Positions 1 through 11,486 of a stretch of DNA of 64,000 nucleotides are shown in pieces (positions within the stretch are counted from its first letter, which is position 1; the number at the start of each line of letters is the position of its first letter). Source of the DNA: Scedosporium boydii. Lineage: Eukaryota > Ascomycota > Sordariomycetes > Microascales > Microascaceae. The DNA is taken from positions 1 through 64,000 of the forward strand of contig NJFT01000164.1 in NCBI GenBank assembly GCA_002221725.1. Direction: 5' to 3'. Under the pieces are notes generated by a model. That model did not search any database and was not told where the DNA came from. It saw only the letters and a list, made by a program, of their open reading frames with translations. Made by a program: the position numbers and the translations under genes.

Positions 1-1
1 C

Positions 2-481
2 CCCCCCCCCAACCGCGGCCCTGTCCCCTCCCGTTCGACCCTCGCCCCGCCATCATCCTCACTAGCCCCCCCACCAACACACACCACCAAACCCTCCAAG
101 CCAAGCCGCAAAGTCCTCCTAGCCCCCGGCCACTCCCCCCTCGACTGGGCCTCCATCTCCGGCCCAACCGCCGACCTCCGCAACCTCCCCCCGGAAACGC
201 CCTACCTCCGCGTCACCCCCGCCATGCTCAAGCGCCAGACGGGCCGCAAGGGAAAGGACGCCTGGACCGTCCTGGGCGGTCGCGTGTATAATATTTCGCC
301 TTATGCACCTTATCATCCTGGGGGAGTGCCCGAGCTGATGAGGTGCGCTGGGAGGGACGGAAGTAAGCTGTTTGGGGAGGTGCATCCGTGGGTGAATTAT
401 GAGAATATGTTGCAGGCGTGTTTGGTTGGGATTTTTGTGGATGATCATGAGGAGCCTAGCGGTATGGAAGATATGGATTAG
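2..481 (+). CDS. IRC21: Irc21-like cytochrome b5 domain protein, 5' end missing
   Basis: The reading frame is open from the left edge of the window to TAG at 479-481, so this is the C-terminal part of a gene that begins upstream. Before the first internal Met (224) the frame reads a Pro/Ser/Thr-rich stretch and then RKVLLAPGHSPLDWA, which is typical of fungal Irc21-like and cytochrome b5 reductase 4-like proteins. The heme-binding cytochrome b5 domain follows, with the axial-ligand motif YHPGG and the second His in GEVHPWVNYE. The family carries electrons to, or acts beside, membrane oxidoreductases, and yeast Irc21 is linked to DNA-damage phenotypes. No membrane segment is seen in the visible part. 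The gene converges on NBS1, with about 200 bases between the stops. Confidence 0.85.
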   Translation, partial: PPPNRGPVPSRSTLAPPSSSLAPPPTHTTKPSKPSRKVLLAPGHSPLDWASISGPTADLRNLPPETPYLRVTPAMLKRQTGRKGKDAWTVLGGRVYNISPYAPYHPGGVPELMRCAGRDGSKLFGEVHPWVNYENMLQACLVGIFVDDHEEPSGMEDMD

Positions 482-679
482 AGACGGGTGGAATCCGGAA
501 GGCATTTTTAGCCGTTTACTTGAAAGTATTTAGAACTGGATAGACAGGCAGAATCTTATGATACCCATTGATGAAAATAAATTACTGTTTAGACGATAAC
601 ATATCCCACTTGCTATCCCATGCCCAGGATCCCATTGCAACGCCATTCTGAAATATGATAAGCTTGTCTGCCGCCTCTT

Positions 680-3398
680 CTACCTCCTCCTGCCAAACTT
701 GAACCCTACATCCTCGTCGCTATCCTCACTCTCAGCAGCCACCGCCCGCCTCGTCTGCCTCGGCCTCTTCGCCGGCTGCGCAACCACAGGTGTAGCCGCA
801 GGCCTCTTCGCCTGGGTCGAAGCCCTCGTCTGGCTCCTCGTAGACGCAACCTGTGACGAAGCCGTTCGCTGCGTCGTTCCAGACGACCGCGCTCGCGAGG
901 ACGAGGCTCGGTCTAGCTCCGTGATGCCCAGAGATATTTCATCCTCATCCTCGTCGCTATCGTCCGAGGAGACCGTCCGCCTTGACGCCTGTCGCCTCGA
1001 AGTCTGCGTCCGTGTCTGCTGGCTAGATGATGCATTGCTACTTTCAACAGCGCGAGTTGGCTGGCTAGGCACCGCCTGGCTTTCCTTCCTACCAGCCGCC
1101 GCACCATCTTCAAGCCAATAATCGTCCCCGATCCCAAACTCCTTCGTCTTAACCTGCGTGAGGGATATGATATTGCGAATGGCAGGACGTCCGCTAACCT
1201 CCCCCCGCGCACGGAATCGCTTGAAATTCTTCCTCCCATTCCATCTTGGATCCCACCGTCCATCCGCAATATCCTGATCCCTCGTCCTCGCGCTCGGCGG
1301 TACGCGAACCGCCATCTCCTCCACGATGGCCAGCTTTCGGATTTCCGCGAGGTTGATGTCCTCGGGGAGGTTGTTAAGGTCCTCCTGCTCAGCGCGCGCC
1401 CGGGCCTCCACTTCTTCGCGCGTCTTACGCGCGACCTCCAGCACGTCGATTTCTTTCTTAATCTTCTTCGGCTTCTCGGTTTGCTTGGGCTGAGTTTCGA
1501 CATGCATGGTCTCGGGTGTTTCGTCCCTGATCACGGGGTTTTCGCCCCGGGCTATCCTTCGCCTCTTGGCCGCCGCTGCCGTCGGGGCTATATCGTCCAT
1601 TATGTCATCTTCGTCGGGGAGGGGATGTTCCCTTCTTTTCCGGGCATTCTGCTGTGTCTGGGTCGCGTCCTCCTGACTGGCGATGACCGAGCCCTGAGAC
1701 ACGAACAGCCCTTCTTCTTCCCTCTCCGCGTTCGAGGCTAATGGTTCCTTTCGCTCCGTGTTTGTCTCGGGGCCAGGCAGAGAGGCCGCAGATTCTTGGA
1801 TGGAAGGTATATCATCGTCATCGTCGGAATCGAACCCTTTGAATCGCCGAGTAGCGGGGCGCCGGACACGACTTCGTCGGGAAGTCGAAAGGCCGACAGG
1901 TTTTTGGTCCACCTGACTCGGCTCCTGCGAAGTGCCCGCTCTATCTTGGGCCGAGTCCGCCATCTCAACATCCCTCGGTGCGCTCGCAGCGCGCATAGCA
2001 CCGTCCCTCGTCTCCGGTTGGGGTGGTTCCACTGGGCGGTCATCAATGGGCAGAGGCCGCCGTAGCATCGTCGCATCCTTCACCAGGATAGCCTCTAGGA
2101 ACTCTTTCTGTTCGATGGGACGGTGGTCAAGTTGGAGAGAGACAGCCGTGGTAAATTCCGTGTACCAGGACACATCGGCTCCTTTCGCTGGGATATATCT
2201 GACAACGACCGCGCCCTTTCCCTCGCTTCCATCTTCGAATGATCCGAGACCTTTTTCTCCTGCGATTGACTTGACATAGCGAACGAAATCGTTGACCTGC
2301 GTTTGATGCGGTGTCACCTCGAAATACAACGCCTTCCCCCTGCCATTCGTGATCGGAGCCAAGAGGTTCTCCCACTGCGCCTTGTCGTAGAAGATAAAGG
2401 TATATCCGCTAAATATTTCCTTTCTGAAGGGGTCGGGCGCATACTGCGACGTCGGGCTTTGCGAGGCCTCGGATCCGCGAGGGGGAAGATAATCCAGCTC
2501 GTTAGGCCAACTGGCATCAAAGTCCACTTCCAGAGGACTTTCGTCACCTTCCTGAACCGTAGCACCGGCGATGATGGAATCCGGGAAGGATCCGGACACA
2601 ATATACTTGCCATTTATCAGAGCTTGCAAGCCTTTTGCCGTGTTTCGCTTCTTCGAAACGACATGGGTGGTGGCTTTGACATTGTAGTCGGTGATGAATT
2701 TGATGTCAAGCTGTTCTAGATCGCTTCGTAGAGTTTTGAGGGGATCGTTCTTCATCTCTCGGCTCGTAAAGGAATATGTGAGGACCACTGGAACCCATGT
2801 GATGCTATCGAAAGAGGGGTTTGGTCAGTTATCGCTTTTGGACGTGAGTCGCCAGACCTACCGAAAATTGTCGGGACATTTTCCCATAGTAAATTCCACG
2901 TTTTCTGCCGCAAGCATATGCGTCTGGTTCTGGATTGATTGCCCGTTGATAAAGGTACCTTTTGACGTATTCAAGTCCTCAATAGTCAAGCGTGATCTGC
3001 TCGCAAGGTTTTGCTGCTCTGTGTGAGCCTAGGCCATCAAGATGACGAGGGAAAAATGTAATCGCGAAGTAGGGGCTACGTACGGCATCACCCTCAGTGA
3101 CGGGGTCAACGGTAATCGTAAGATGTTTCCGAGATATCGTCTTGTGAGTGATGACGAGCTGGCCAGCTTGTCTTGATATTAGCACATCGGCCGATTTTCA
3201 GGCGGGAACTAGGCGAGCGAACCTTCAGATGAGGTCCGGCCGATCAAGTAGCGCTTTCCGGGTCGGAGCCAGAGCCTCCTACCTAGCCAAAACCTGTTAG
3301 CACTGCGATCCAGCCGGAGTAATTCGATATTCGACAGTTGTACAAAGCGCGCATACCATACCTTGGAAGGAGGCTCCAGAGCTATCTAGGACCCACAT
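680..3398 (-). CDS. NBS1: Nibrin-like Mre11-complex subunit (FHA-BRCT protein)
   Basis: This is the Nbs1 subunit of the Mre11-Rad50-Nbs1 complex, which senses DNA double-strand breaks in the nucleus and recruits Tel1/ATM. I read five exons: 3398-3362, 3282-3223, 3166-3080 (or to 3084), 3018-2862 and 2804-680, all with GT/AG borders and keeping frame (821 residues). The N-terminus MWVLDSSGASFQG is followed by an FHA domain (YLIGRTSS, TISRKHLTI, NTSKGTFING, residues about 1-110). BRCT-type sequence follows (ATTHVVSKKRNTAKGLQAL; FSGYTFIFYD). The middle is acidic and Ser-rich. Near the C-terminus KNFKRFRARG matches the NFKxF Mre11-binding motif, and the acidic end with GFKFGRRR resembles the Tel1/ATM-binding FxF tail. 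Aspergillus calls this gene scaA. The longest single ORF starts at 2788, inside exon 5, and would miss the FHA domain. Confidence 0.92.
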
Positions 3399-3428
3399 TC
3401 TGAAAGGCTTGCGGGAACCCCATTAACA

Positions 3429-3449
3429 TCCTACTTCGGCGAAGTAGGA
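3429..3449. repeat. 21-base palindrome upstream of NBS1
   Basis: Arms TCCTACTTCG and CGAAGTAGGA pair perfectly (10 bp) around a single centre base at 3439. It lies 31-51 bases upstream of the NBS1 start codon, so in its promoter or 5' UTR. It could be a dimeric regulator site or an RNA hairpin in the leader; the sequence does not decide. Confidence 0.7.
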
Positions 3450-3581
3450 GGGTCTAGAAAATGCGGTCAAAATTGCGTGCCGTGAGAACGCGGGCGGGCG
3501 CAAGGCTGTCAGGGAGTTGATGAATCCTCTATGCGTCGCACTTGGCAACTTGAGAAGATTGCTGCCCCACTTTTTCGTGTC

Positions 3582-3609
3582 GCGTTGTGCAACGCCAAGT
3601 CAGGTGAGC
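3582..3609 (+). repeat. 28-base dispersed repeat, copy 1
   Basis: Begins with the inverted pair GCGTTG-TG-CAACGC and continues CCAAGTCAG. It matches 6787-6814 in the same orientation with one mismatch (G at 3604, C at 6804). It may be the end of a decayed mobile element. Confidence 0.65.
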
Positions 3610-4089
3610 CGCTGAGTAAGTGAAGAAGGGTAAGCGGGGCATCATCCACAGTTTGAGATCTTGCCGGAGAGACGTGTGAAGTCCACCAACCGGCGACGAC
3701 ACCGAACCGACCAACTATCCCAGACCTCGACTTCTTGAGGTCATTCATAACTCTCACGATCTTCACCTTCTTTCCATGTCACGGAATCTTCCGGAATAGA
3801 TCACGGACAACAAGTAACAGCATTCATTTGACTATCGACAACACGGAGCAAGCGTATTAAAGTTAAAATAACCACCGCAAGTGCGGTCCGATGGGTCAAT
3901 TCCATACGCTTTCTACCTCGGATGAGGAGCTAAAGGCGCAGCCCCGAAATTACTAGAGGCATCTCAGGCGGAAGAAATTAAATTTATCTAAATACTGCTC
4001 TGATGTTGAAAGACAACAAGCGCCAACCTCCACACTCAATTTGCCATCAACCGCACGCTAGCGATCGGCGCCCTATCCAGCGCATCAGT

Positions 4090-5248
4090 CTACTTCCTAC
4101 TCGACCCCCTTCGTACCTGTCTTAGGCTTCCGTTTGCATTATCCAACGCCCTCCGAAGCTCCGCTATCTCTTGGGCATTTCGCGCTATCTTTCGGTCCTT
4201 GCGCCTCAGCTCCTTCCTCAGCTGTCTCGTTTCTTTGCGAGGTTTGCGGTGGGAAAGATGGGAGGGTCGAGGAGTTTGGGCGCGTGATGGTGCCGGTTGG
4301 GTAGCGGCAATCTCGCAACCTTTTCTGAGGGCCTCCACGATGGAGGCGAAAGGGACACGAATTTGTGGTTCGCGGTCGGTAGTTCTGGTAATGAGGCTTC
4401 CAGTTAGCTATAACGGTCTCGATTTCATACGCCTCAAAGTGAGGGAAGAAGGAAGGGCCTGGGGAAGAAGCAGGGGAGGGTACGTACAGATCCTGCGGTC
4501 TAACGAACTCCTCTGGTAGGCCCGTGGCATCGAGTAAATCTGACAGGTATAGATCAATGCTGCCTTCCTTCTAGGACAAGGGCACCCATTCCATGAGGTT
4601 CGATACCTGACCGGCATTGTCGGGATTCACGGCCCACACACTGACCGCGGAGCGGTCAATCTCCGCGACAGTTTCCTTCTCGCTGCCTGGCCTTTTGGCA
4701 TAGTAAATGTCGAGGCAGATGACAACGCGTATCTGTCCTCCATACTCGGTGAGGTATCCCTGATACCGGTCCAAGTTCTTTCGGCTTAGACTTCCACTGT
4801 AATTCACCTCACCAACTAGAGCTGGAAGAGGGTTTCCTGCGGCACCGAATGAAAAATCAGGCTTCCAGTAAGAAGTCTGACCGATAGATACTGGCCTGCT
4901 GGCCAAAAAGGTGAGGTTGTGGTAGACTAGGGCCCCGACTTTGGCATGGCTCTTGAGGGAGAGCACCTGCTCGAAGATGCAGGCGTTGAGCACACCGGTG
5001 ATTTGGGCGGGGATGAAACTCATGCTCTTGAAATACAGGACTGCACCATCATAGTTGAACAGTGCCAGTTTGTATGGCAGCTCCGTTGTCAAGTTGAGAA
5101 AGTGCTTGAACTCGTCTGGCGACAGAATGAAAGCGCAGTCCTCAAAGGGGATGTCGGAGTCGGAGTCGTGAGCCTCGAGGGCGTCCAGGGGATCATCAAA
5201 ATTTCCTGGAGCAGCAAAGCCATGCTGGCGGTCTTTGTGGTCAGCCAT
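4090..5248 (-). CDS. PD-(D/E)XK nuclease-like fungal protein, interrupted by an in-frame TAG
   Basis: The protein resembles a widespread fungal family with a restriction-endonuclease-like fold and unknown role. I chose the Met at 5248 (MADHKDRQHG), since upstream residues look like leader. The core shows YWKPDFSFG, then ALVGEVNYSGS, then a strand IRVVICLDIYY and VSVWAVNPD, in family order: PD..F, E-V-x-Y-S, R-V-V-I. The usual Lys after Glu is not evident. Exon 1 runs to 4488, a 103-base intron follows (4487-4385, GTACGT...ACCAG), and exon 2 is 4384-4090. Exon 2 gives IRVPFASIVEALRKG and a basic coiled coil. TAG at 4573-4571 (codon 226) lies in frame within exon 1, and good coding sequence resumes right after it (KEGSIDLYLSDLLDATG). 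It is therefore a recent pseudogene, or a 36-base intron (GTATCG...CCTAG) removes the stop in frame. Confidence 0.6.
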
Positions 5249-7284
5249 CATAACGGAAATAACGCGAGACAATTTGTATTTTGATGATTGACGACAATGG
5301 CTCAATGATTGTGGTGGTATTTGTGACGATTGTGATGTTCAAACATTGAAGGATAAGTAGGGAAGAGCACAAGAGGATGAGTAGAAGTGATGAAAAGTAG
5401 TGATGGGAAGAAATAATCAGGAGAAGTGCAGAACTACTCAACTTCACTCACTCTTAGCTCACAGATGAAGGAGTAGAAAGAGAAGTAGGAAAAACTAGCT
5501 AGGTCACAATAGAAATATAAACAACGTAAACAGAGAAAGGTACTGATTCAGCTAAACTTGATAATTGTAGAAGGTAGAACTGGGACAACACCTAAAAGGC
5601 AAGGCAGTGATGGGAATGTTCATGCTAAGCTAGATCAGTATGGAGCAAGCATTTCACACTCATTGTTGTTGCTGGGATGGTGCCTCAACCCCTTCTGAAT
5701 TGTGTGCTTACTAGGACTCAAGGGCTACTTCAGTACAGAACACACATCTTACACAATAGTAGAGTACCAGACAACCAAGGTGAATCTCGACAAGACTAGG
5801 TGTAATTATGAGAACTTCTATTGAGTAGTTGTTACTCGGAGCATGTCCTGTCATCAAGTGTGTTGGTTGGATTTAAGTTGGTTTGTTTGCAATTCCTCTC
5901 TATGACCATCCAGCTCCTCATCTAACCTTAACTCTTTCTCATCTTCTCGGTTCATTCTTACCAGTGCCTCAGCTTGGGCTGAGATCTTAAAGACTACTTC
6001 GATTGGGATCCTCGTTGTCTCCATGTGCTTCTTGGGGGTACAGCAGGGGACGACCTGAGCCTGATGATACTTTATGATCAATTGCCAATTCCCAATATGC
6101 TGAGTGCACTGTTTCCGGCTGGGGAGAGCTAAGAGCGATTATGACATTTGGTTACTCCTCCATCTTTCCCATTCCATATATGGGTCACTAGTAGGGCCCA
6201 TTCGGTATGACCAGTATTGTTGATGTTCTCTTTACTAAGGAACTTGGAAAACTCAGCGCCGGCAACCACAGATGACAGCGTCGATGTTATTGAGGTATGT
6301 GTTAGCGCCGACTCTTATGGGAATAGGCGCTACCTTGCTGGAACAAAGGCGGAAGGCCGCTAGAGGGCAGACTTGCCGCGAGTAACGTAATTTCTTTCAC
6401 AAGAGATATGTCTATCCCGGATCCATCCCCCATTGGCCTTTCTTCCACTTCGGACTATTTCCTGGCGTATTTTTCTCCAATTCCCTTTTGTATTCTCAGC
6501 GCCTTTGCTAGATTTCCTGCTTTGGCTTGTCTGGTTCGTTCCTAGGGCAAGATCTTTGGTGCTTCGATGCTTCTTCTTCCTCATTTGAGCTTTACACCAT
6601 CGGTTCCCTTGCTCGATTCTCTTCCGTTTCTCACCTTCTCAGCAAATAACCATTTACCGCCCTTCCCTCATGCTCGGCACAGTTAGCATCTGTCGGTAAC
6701 TTAGTCCTAGCCCGGCCCGGCTGTAGCTAGGCCTGACCAAGTCCACTATTAAGGCGCTGGAAGATATTCGAGAAGCGTTCGGAGTTGCGTTGTGCAACGC
6801 CAAGTCAGCTGAGCAAGTTCCCAAACCCATAACAGGTGTTGACAAATGGCAGGTTTTGACAGCTGGCAAAGGATGATGCTCTTCTTGTCCCCAGCAACTC
6901 AGCAACGAACATCTCACAATCCTCCACATCAACTGAATATTAAGAGGAAAGATACCAAGGTCTGAGATAAAACTTAATATCTTTGTATACAGACGGAATT
7001 TTTTGGAATTTTTTTTACCCTTTCAAACTCGTCGTCTCACGTAGCATTATTAGTAGAACTCTGAAGTTGACGGAAAGCTGACCGATAGGATGTCGAACCG
7101 TGGGAGGCAGCCTCAACACAGCCTGGTCCCTTGTTGCAGAACTGCACCGCCCCAGGAGCCGCGACCCGCATAATAATGGCTTTCCATCCGCCGCCCGACT
7201 TCTCAATTTCTTCACCACATGGAATTCCCCCTCCTATTTGATTCCTCGAGTGTTGTGCTTTGATGAAGCGTCTGCACCAAGACG
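5249..7284. other. Gene-poor stretch between the PD-(D/E)XK-like gene and the NLR
   Basis: No gene I can support. A short minus-strand frame at 5854-6081 encodes a charged, helix-prone segment (VRMNREDEKELRLDEEL) that could be a remnant of a coiled-coil C-terminus like that of the neighbouring gene, but it has no start context or homology I recognise. The second copy of the 28-base repeat lies at 6787-6814. Confidence 0.5.
6787..6814 (+). repeat. 28-base dispersed repeat, copy 2
   Basis: Same sequence and orientation as 3582-3609, 27 of 28 bases identical, 3.2 kb apart. The two copies bracket the PD-(D/E)XK-like gene as direct repeats; similarity fades within a few bases outside. Confidence 0.65.
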
Positions 7285-10200
7285 ATGGCCTCGGAAGCGA
7301 TCCGTCCAGATAGTACCGTCGGTCGGACGGGCTTCAGCACAATAGTTTCCCCTGATAACCCCGCTCTAGAGTACGTATTCAAACAATACGCAATGCCATT
7401 TCGAGGTTCTCGGTAGTAACCTGACAACTGTCACAGTATCGTCTTCGTCCATGGATTCAGGGGCCATCCAGAACGAACCTGGGCATCTGGAGGGAAAACG
7501 CCTAGGGCGAAACAGTCAGAAGGTGCCAGCGATGGCTCAGAGCCTCAGTCTAAACGGCGACGGCTGCTCACATTCCAATCCGCTCGACATAGCGATTACG
7601 AACCCGTTTACTGGCCTCGCGACCTTCTTCCTTCGACCGTCCCAAATGCAAGAGTCATGACTTTTGGATATGATAGTGATATTAAACATCGAGTCTTCGA
7701 CCAAGCTAATCGGACAACCGTCAGAGATATTGCACATAATTGCCTAGTCGCTTTAGAAAGTGAGCGGCGAGAAGCACCTAGGCGACATCTGCTTTTTGTC
7801 GTCCATAGCTTGGGGGGCATCATCGTCAAAGAGCTTCTTCGCCAGTCTAGTGGACACTATCAAAGACAAAGCCATCTCCGAAAAGTTTTCGAATCTACCA
7901 CGGGAATTATATTCTTCGGGACCCCTCATGATGGGGCCGATCCCCTCGGGTCCCTCCGTCATGTTATTGAGCGCCTGGCCAAGATGTCAGGGTTTCAATA
8001 CAACGAAAGCATCGCAAACACCCTCCTTCCCTCGTCGGAACGGCTCGTGGAATTATGGGAAGAGTTTGGTCCGCTGGCGCAGGAGCGAAATTGGCTCATT
8101 CATTCATTCCGAGAGGGACTGGGTGTCGGCGCTCTCAACGGCAAAAAGGTACGGTTATGGCCTCATAGTCGCGAACTCTACGCTGCATTGACTAACTCGA
8201 AACGTAGGTGGTTGAGGATGATTCATCCTTCCTGAGGCTTCCTCCCGCAATTGAAACGACTGAGCACATCGGCCGAAATCATATGGAGATGTGTCGCTTC
8301 GCCGGGCCTGACGATGTCGAATACAAGAAAGTGGACGCTGCCCTTCGGCGCATGGCAGCCAATTTATCATCGAATCTACCAGGAGGCTCAATGCCTGCTC
8401 TCACACCCGAGCAGAGACAGCAGCTGAAAGAATCATTGAAGTTTGACCAAATAGACGCGCGACATCTGAGTGTTAAGCGAGCACATGCCAAGACATGCAA
8501 GTGGTTTATCAAACAGGCCAAATATTCAGACTGGCTGGACGTCGGCAAATTTCCCGACCATCACGGGTTTCTCTGGGTCAAAGGGAAGCCGGGTGCTGGG
8601 AAGTCAACATTGATGAAATATGCCTTATCTCATTCGCGCAAGGTTCTCAAAGGCACTACTACCATCAATTTCTTCTTCAACGCACGGGGCGATGAGCTAG
8701 AAAAATCTACCGCCGGGATGTAACGATCCCTTCTCTTTCAGCTGATAGACAGGATTCCAAGGCTCGATGCAATCTTTAATTCCCTTCGTCTCACCACATG
8801 TGGATGGGACCGCCCGATGCAATGGAGCATAGAGTCCCTGCAAGACCTCTTCGAGCAAGCCGTTCAATCACTAGGACAATCACGGGTGGTTTGCTACATC
8901 GATGCCCTCGATGAATGTGATGAAGACGAGATACGAAAAATGTTATCGTTGTTTGAGCGAGTCGGCGAGCTCGCTGCATCATCCAGCATCCAGTTCCAGG
9001 TTTGTTTCTCAAGCCGCCATTACCCACACATCACTATCTCTCGAGGGCTGGAGTTGGTCCTAGAAGATCAAGAAGGCCACGGCCAGGATATCACCAGTTA
9101 TATTGACAGTGAGCTTAAAATCGGCCACTCGAAGGTGGCAAAGGAGATAAAGGCGGAGCTGCAAGAGAAGGCCTCCGGCGTCTTCATGTGGGTAATTCTG
9201 GTTGTGGGTATTCTCAATAAAGCGTTCGACCGCGGCCGTGTTCACGCCCTGCGCAAACGACTTAGGGAGATTCCTGCCGATCTCCATGAACTTTTTCGAG
9301 ATATCCTGGCACGCCACGGAGGAGACAGAAACGAACTGATGCTTTGTATACAGTGGGTCCTATTTGCGAAACGCCCTTTGAAGCCCGAGGAACTCTACTT
9401 TGCTATTCTTGCGGGAACTGACTTGGAGTCCGTGGATGCTTGGGATCATGAGCTTATGACCATGGATACTATTCGGAGGTTCGTGCTTGACTCGTCGAAG
9501 GGACTGGCGGAGATCACAAAATCGAAAGCTCCGACAGTTCAGTTCATTCATGAATCTGTCAGGGATTTTCTCCTGAAAGACAACGGCCTTCACGAAATAT
9601 TCCCGGATTTAGGACCTCAATTCCAGGCGGAGAGTCATTGCAAACTGAAGGAGTGTTGTATGGAGTACATGTTGATCGCTGCCAAGGAAATCTCGCTTCC
9701 GGAGCCATTGCCGAAGGCACGGAGCGAAGAAGCAATCGGGCTTCTTAATGAATTCCAGGGCCTCTGGCCCCTTCTGGAATATTCGGTCCATTCCGTTTTG
9801 CATCATGCAGACCTAGCAGAGTCTGGGGGAGTTAGTCAAGCCCAATTCCTCCGTGATTTTGAATTTCCAAATTGGATTGTCCTCAACAACCTCTTTGAGA
9901 AGTTTCAGATTCGCCGGCACGAGCTGAACGCCAGCCCGCCTTACATCCTGGCCGATGGAAATCTGGCTCATCTGCTCAAAATCTGCACATATGAATGTGC
10001 AGGACCAGACATCAGTCGGGGCCGCATTGGGGGCCCTTTTTTTGAGGCAGTGAGCAGAAACAATATCGGCGTCTTGCGAGCACTGGTCGAGCTAGAGTTT
10101 CGAAAGAACGAAATCACAGCAACCTCGGCCCTAGACGCTTACCAGGATGTATTGAGGAGCCGAGATCGGATATCAGAGCTTAGAACCATTATGCAGAGTG

Positions 10201-11486
10201 TATCGGGGTATTACGACTATTACAACTGGCGAACTCTTGCTCGTGTTGGCCACTCAAAAGTTATCCAACTCCTTGTGGATGTGGGCGCATTAGAAATTGA
10301 AAATAGTCCTGCCGGACTATTGGAAACTGCAATTTCTCATTGTGAGGTTGGTCTTGTTGACGTATTTCTTGCAACGGGCAGGCGTCATGTTCTCCCAAGA
10401 GCTGGGCTTGAGCAGGTACCCCACCGATTGGCTGCCTTCTACGGCCATACAACTGCCATCAACGTGCTACTCGGAATCGATGAGGAAACTAATGTCAACG
10501 AGGGCGATGGTATTGGATTGAGTCCCCTTGATCGGGCAGCCTTATTAGGACACGCAGATGTTGCTAAGGCGCTGATTGCGACGGGTCGGCTCACTATCAA
10601 CGCACAATATCCAAGCCGCGAGGCTAATGCTTTCCCAGTTGTTCGCGGAATGCGTAGCTTCAAAGGATTCACAGCTCTGCATTTTGCCGTCCTCCTCGGA
10701 CGTACCACCGTTGTCGAGGTATTACTCGAGGCAGGCGGGGCTGATGTCAACCTAAAAGCTAAAGATGGTCGGACGCCACTTTTGCTAGCCGCCAATAGTA
10801 GACACACCGACATTGCTCAGATTTTGCTTGGTATAGACGGGATTGATGTCAATGCCTCGGACCAGGATGGCTTCACCCCACTCTCGTGGGCTGCACGTTA
10901 TGGACATGTTGCCATGATTCAGATGTTACTTGGCATTGCTAGAACTTGTTTCGACGCCAGAAACAGAGATGGGCAGACGCCGTTGTCGCTAGCTGCTAAA
11001 TTTGAACAGGAAGAAGTTGTCGAGATATTACTCGCAACAGGCAAGGTGGATATTAACTCGAAATGTTTATGGGGCCGAACTCCACTATCATATGCGGCGA
11101 CTTCTGGGCAAGTTGTTGTGGTGGAAAAATTACTTGACATGGCTGAGATTGATATCGATACTCGAGACGAAGATGGGCGGACGCCATTATCATATGCTGC
11201 AGGATATGGACATGCAGATGTTGTTGAGGCGTTGCTCGCAACAACCAAGGTGGATATCAATTCGAAGGATTTATCCGGCCGGACCCCGCTAGCGCATGCT
11301 GTGAGGGTGTGGAGAGGGCTGGATTTAGTGAAAAGGTTACTCGCCGTCGATGGAATTGATGTCGATGCAGAAGATGCGGCTGGTGAGACACCGTTATCTT
11401 GTGCTACCAAGCACAGGAACGGCGTAATTGCCCGTCTGTTACGAGGTAATAAACAGTCGAGACAGCTCAGTGGCGAGAAGGAGTGA
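7285..11486 (+). CDS. NLR-type protein: alpha/beta hydrolase, NACHT, ankyrin repeats; in-frame TAA
   Basis: Fungal NOD-like receptor architecture; such proteins act in non-self recognition and programmed cell death. Exons: 7285-7370, 7437-8148, 8208-11486 (1359 codons). Exon 1 encodes 28 residues and splices inside the Asp codon of DIVFVHGFRGHPERTW, the first strand of an alpha/beta-hydrolase effector domain. Its nucleophile elbow is VVHSLGG, and GIIFFGTPHDGA is also family-typical. The NACHT part has Walker A GKPGAGKST (about residues 391-399) and Walker B VCYIDALDECDED. The C-terminal third (about 997-1343) is ankyrin repeats (DGRTPLSYAAGYGHADVVEALL and relatives). TAA at 8721-8723 (codon 438) falls where relatives read about GMYRSLL. 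The frame is open on both sides, so this is either a recent nonsense mutation or needs readthrough or unusual splicing. An in-frame 99-base GT/AG option (8643-8741) would remove it, but also a conserved NACHT strand. Confidence 0.85.

Larger units (their letters stand above)
3399..4089. other. Intergenic, NBS1 upstream region
   Basis: No credible gene. The stretch holds a near-perfect 21-base palindrome at 3429-3449, one copy of a 28-base dispersed repeat (3582-3609), and a small hairpin at 3874-3887 (ACCGCA/TGCGGT arms). Confidence 0.6.

Noticed and set aside
41..119. Low-complexity C-rich start of the window as a possible assembly artefact
   Set aside because: The frame of the cytochrome b5 gene runs through it with a plausible Pro/Ser/Thr-rich sequence, so it is probably genuine coding DNA.
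8643..8741. Intron that would remove the TAA of the NLR
   Set aside because: Ends are GT/AG and length is a multiple of three, but it would delete the conserved NACHT strand (TINFFFNARGDE) that relatives keep. Kept only as an alternative.
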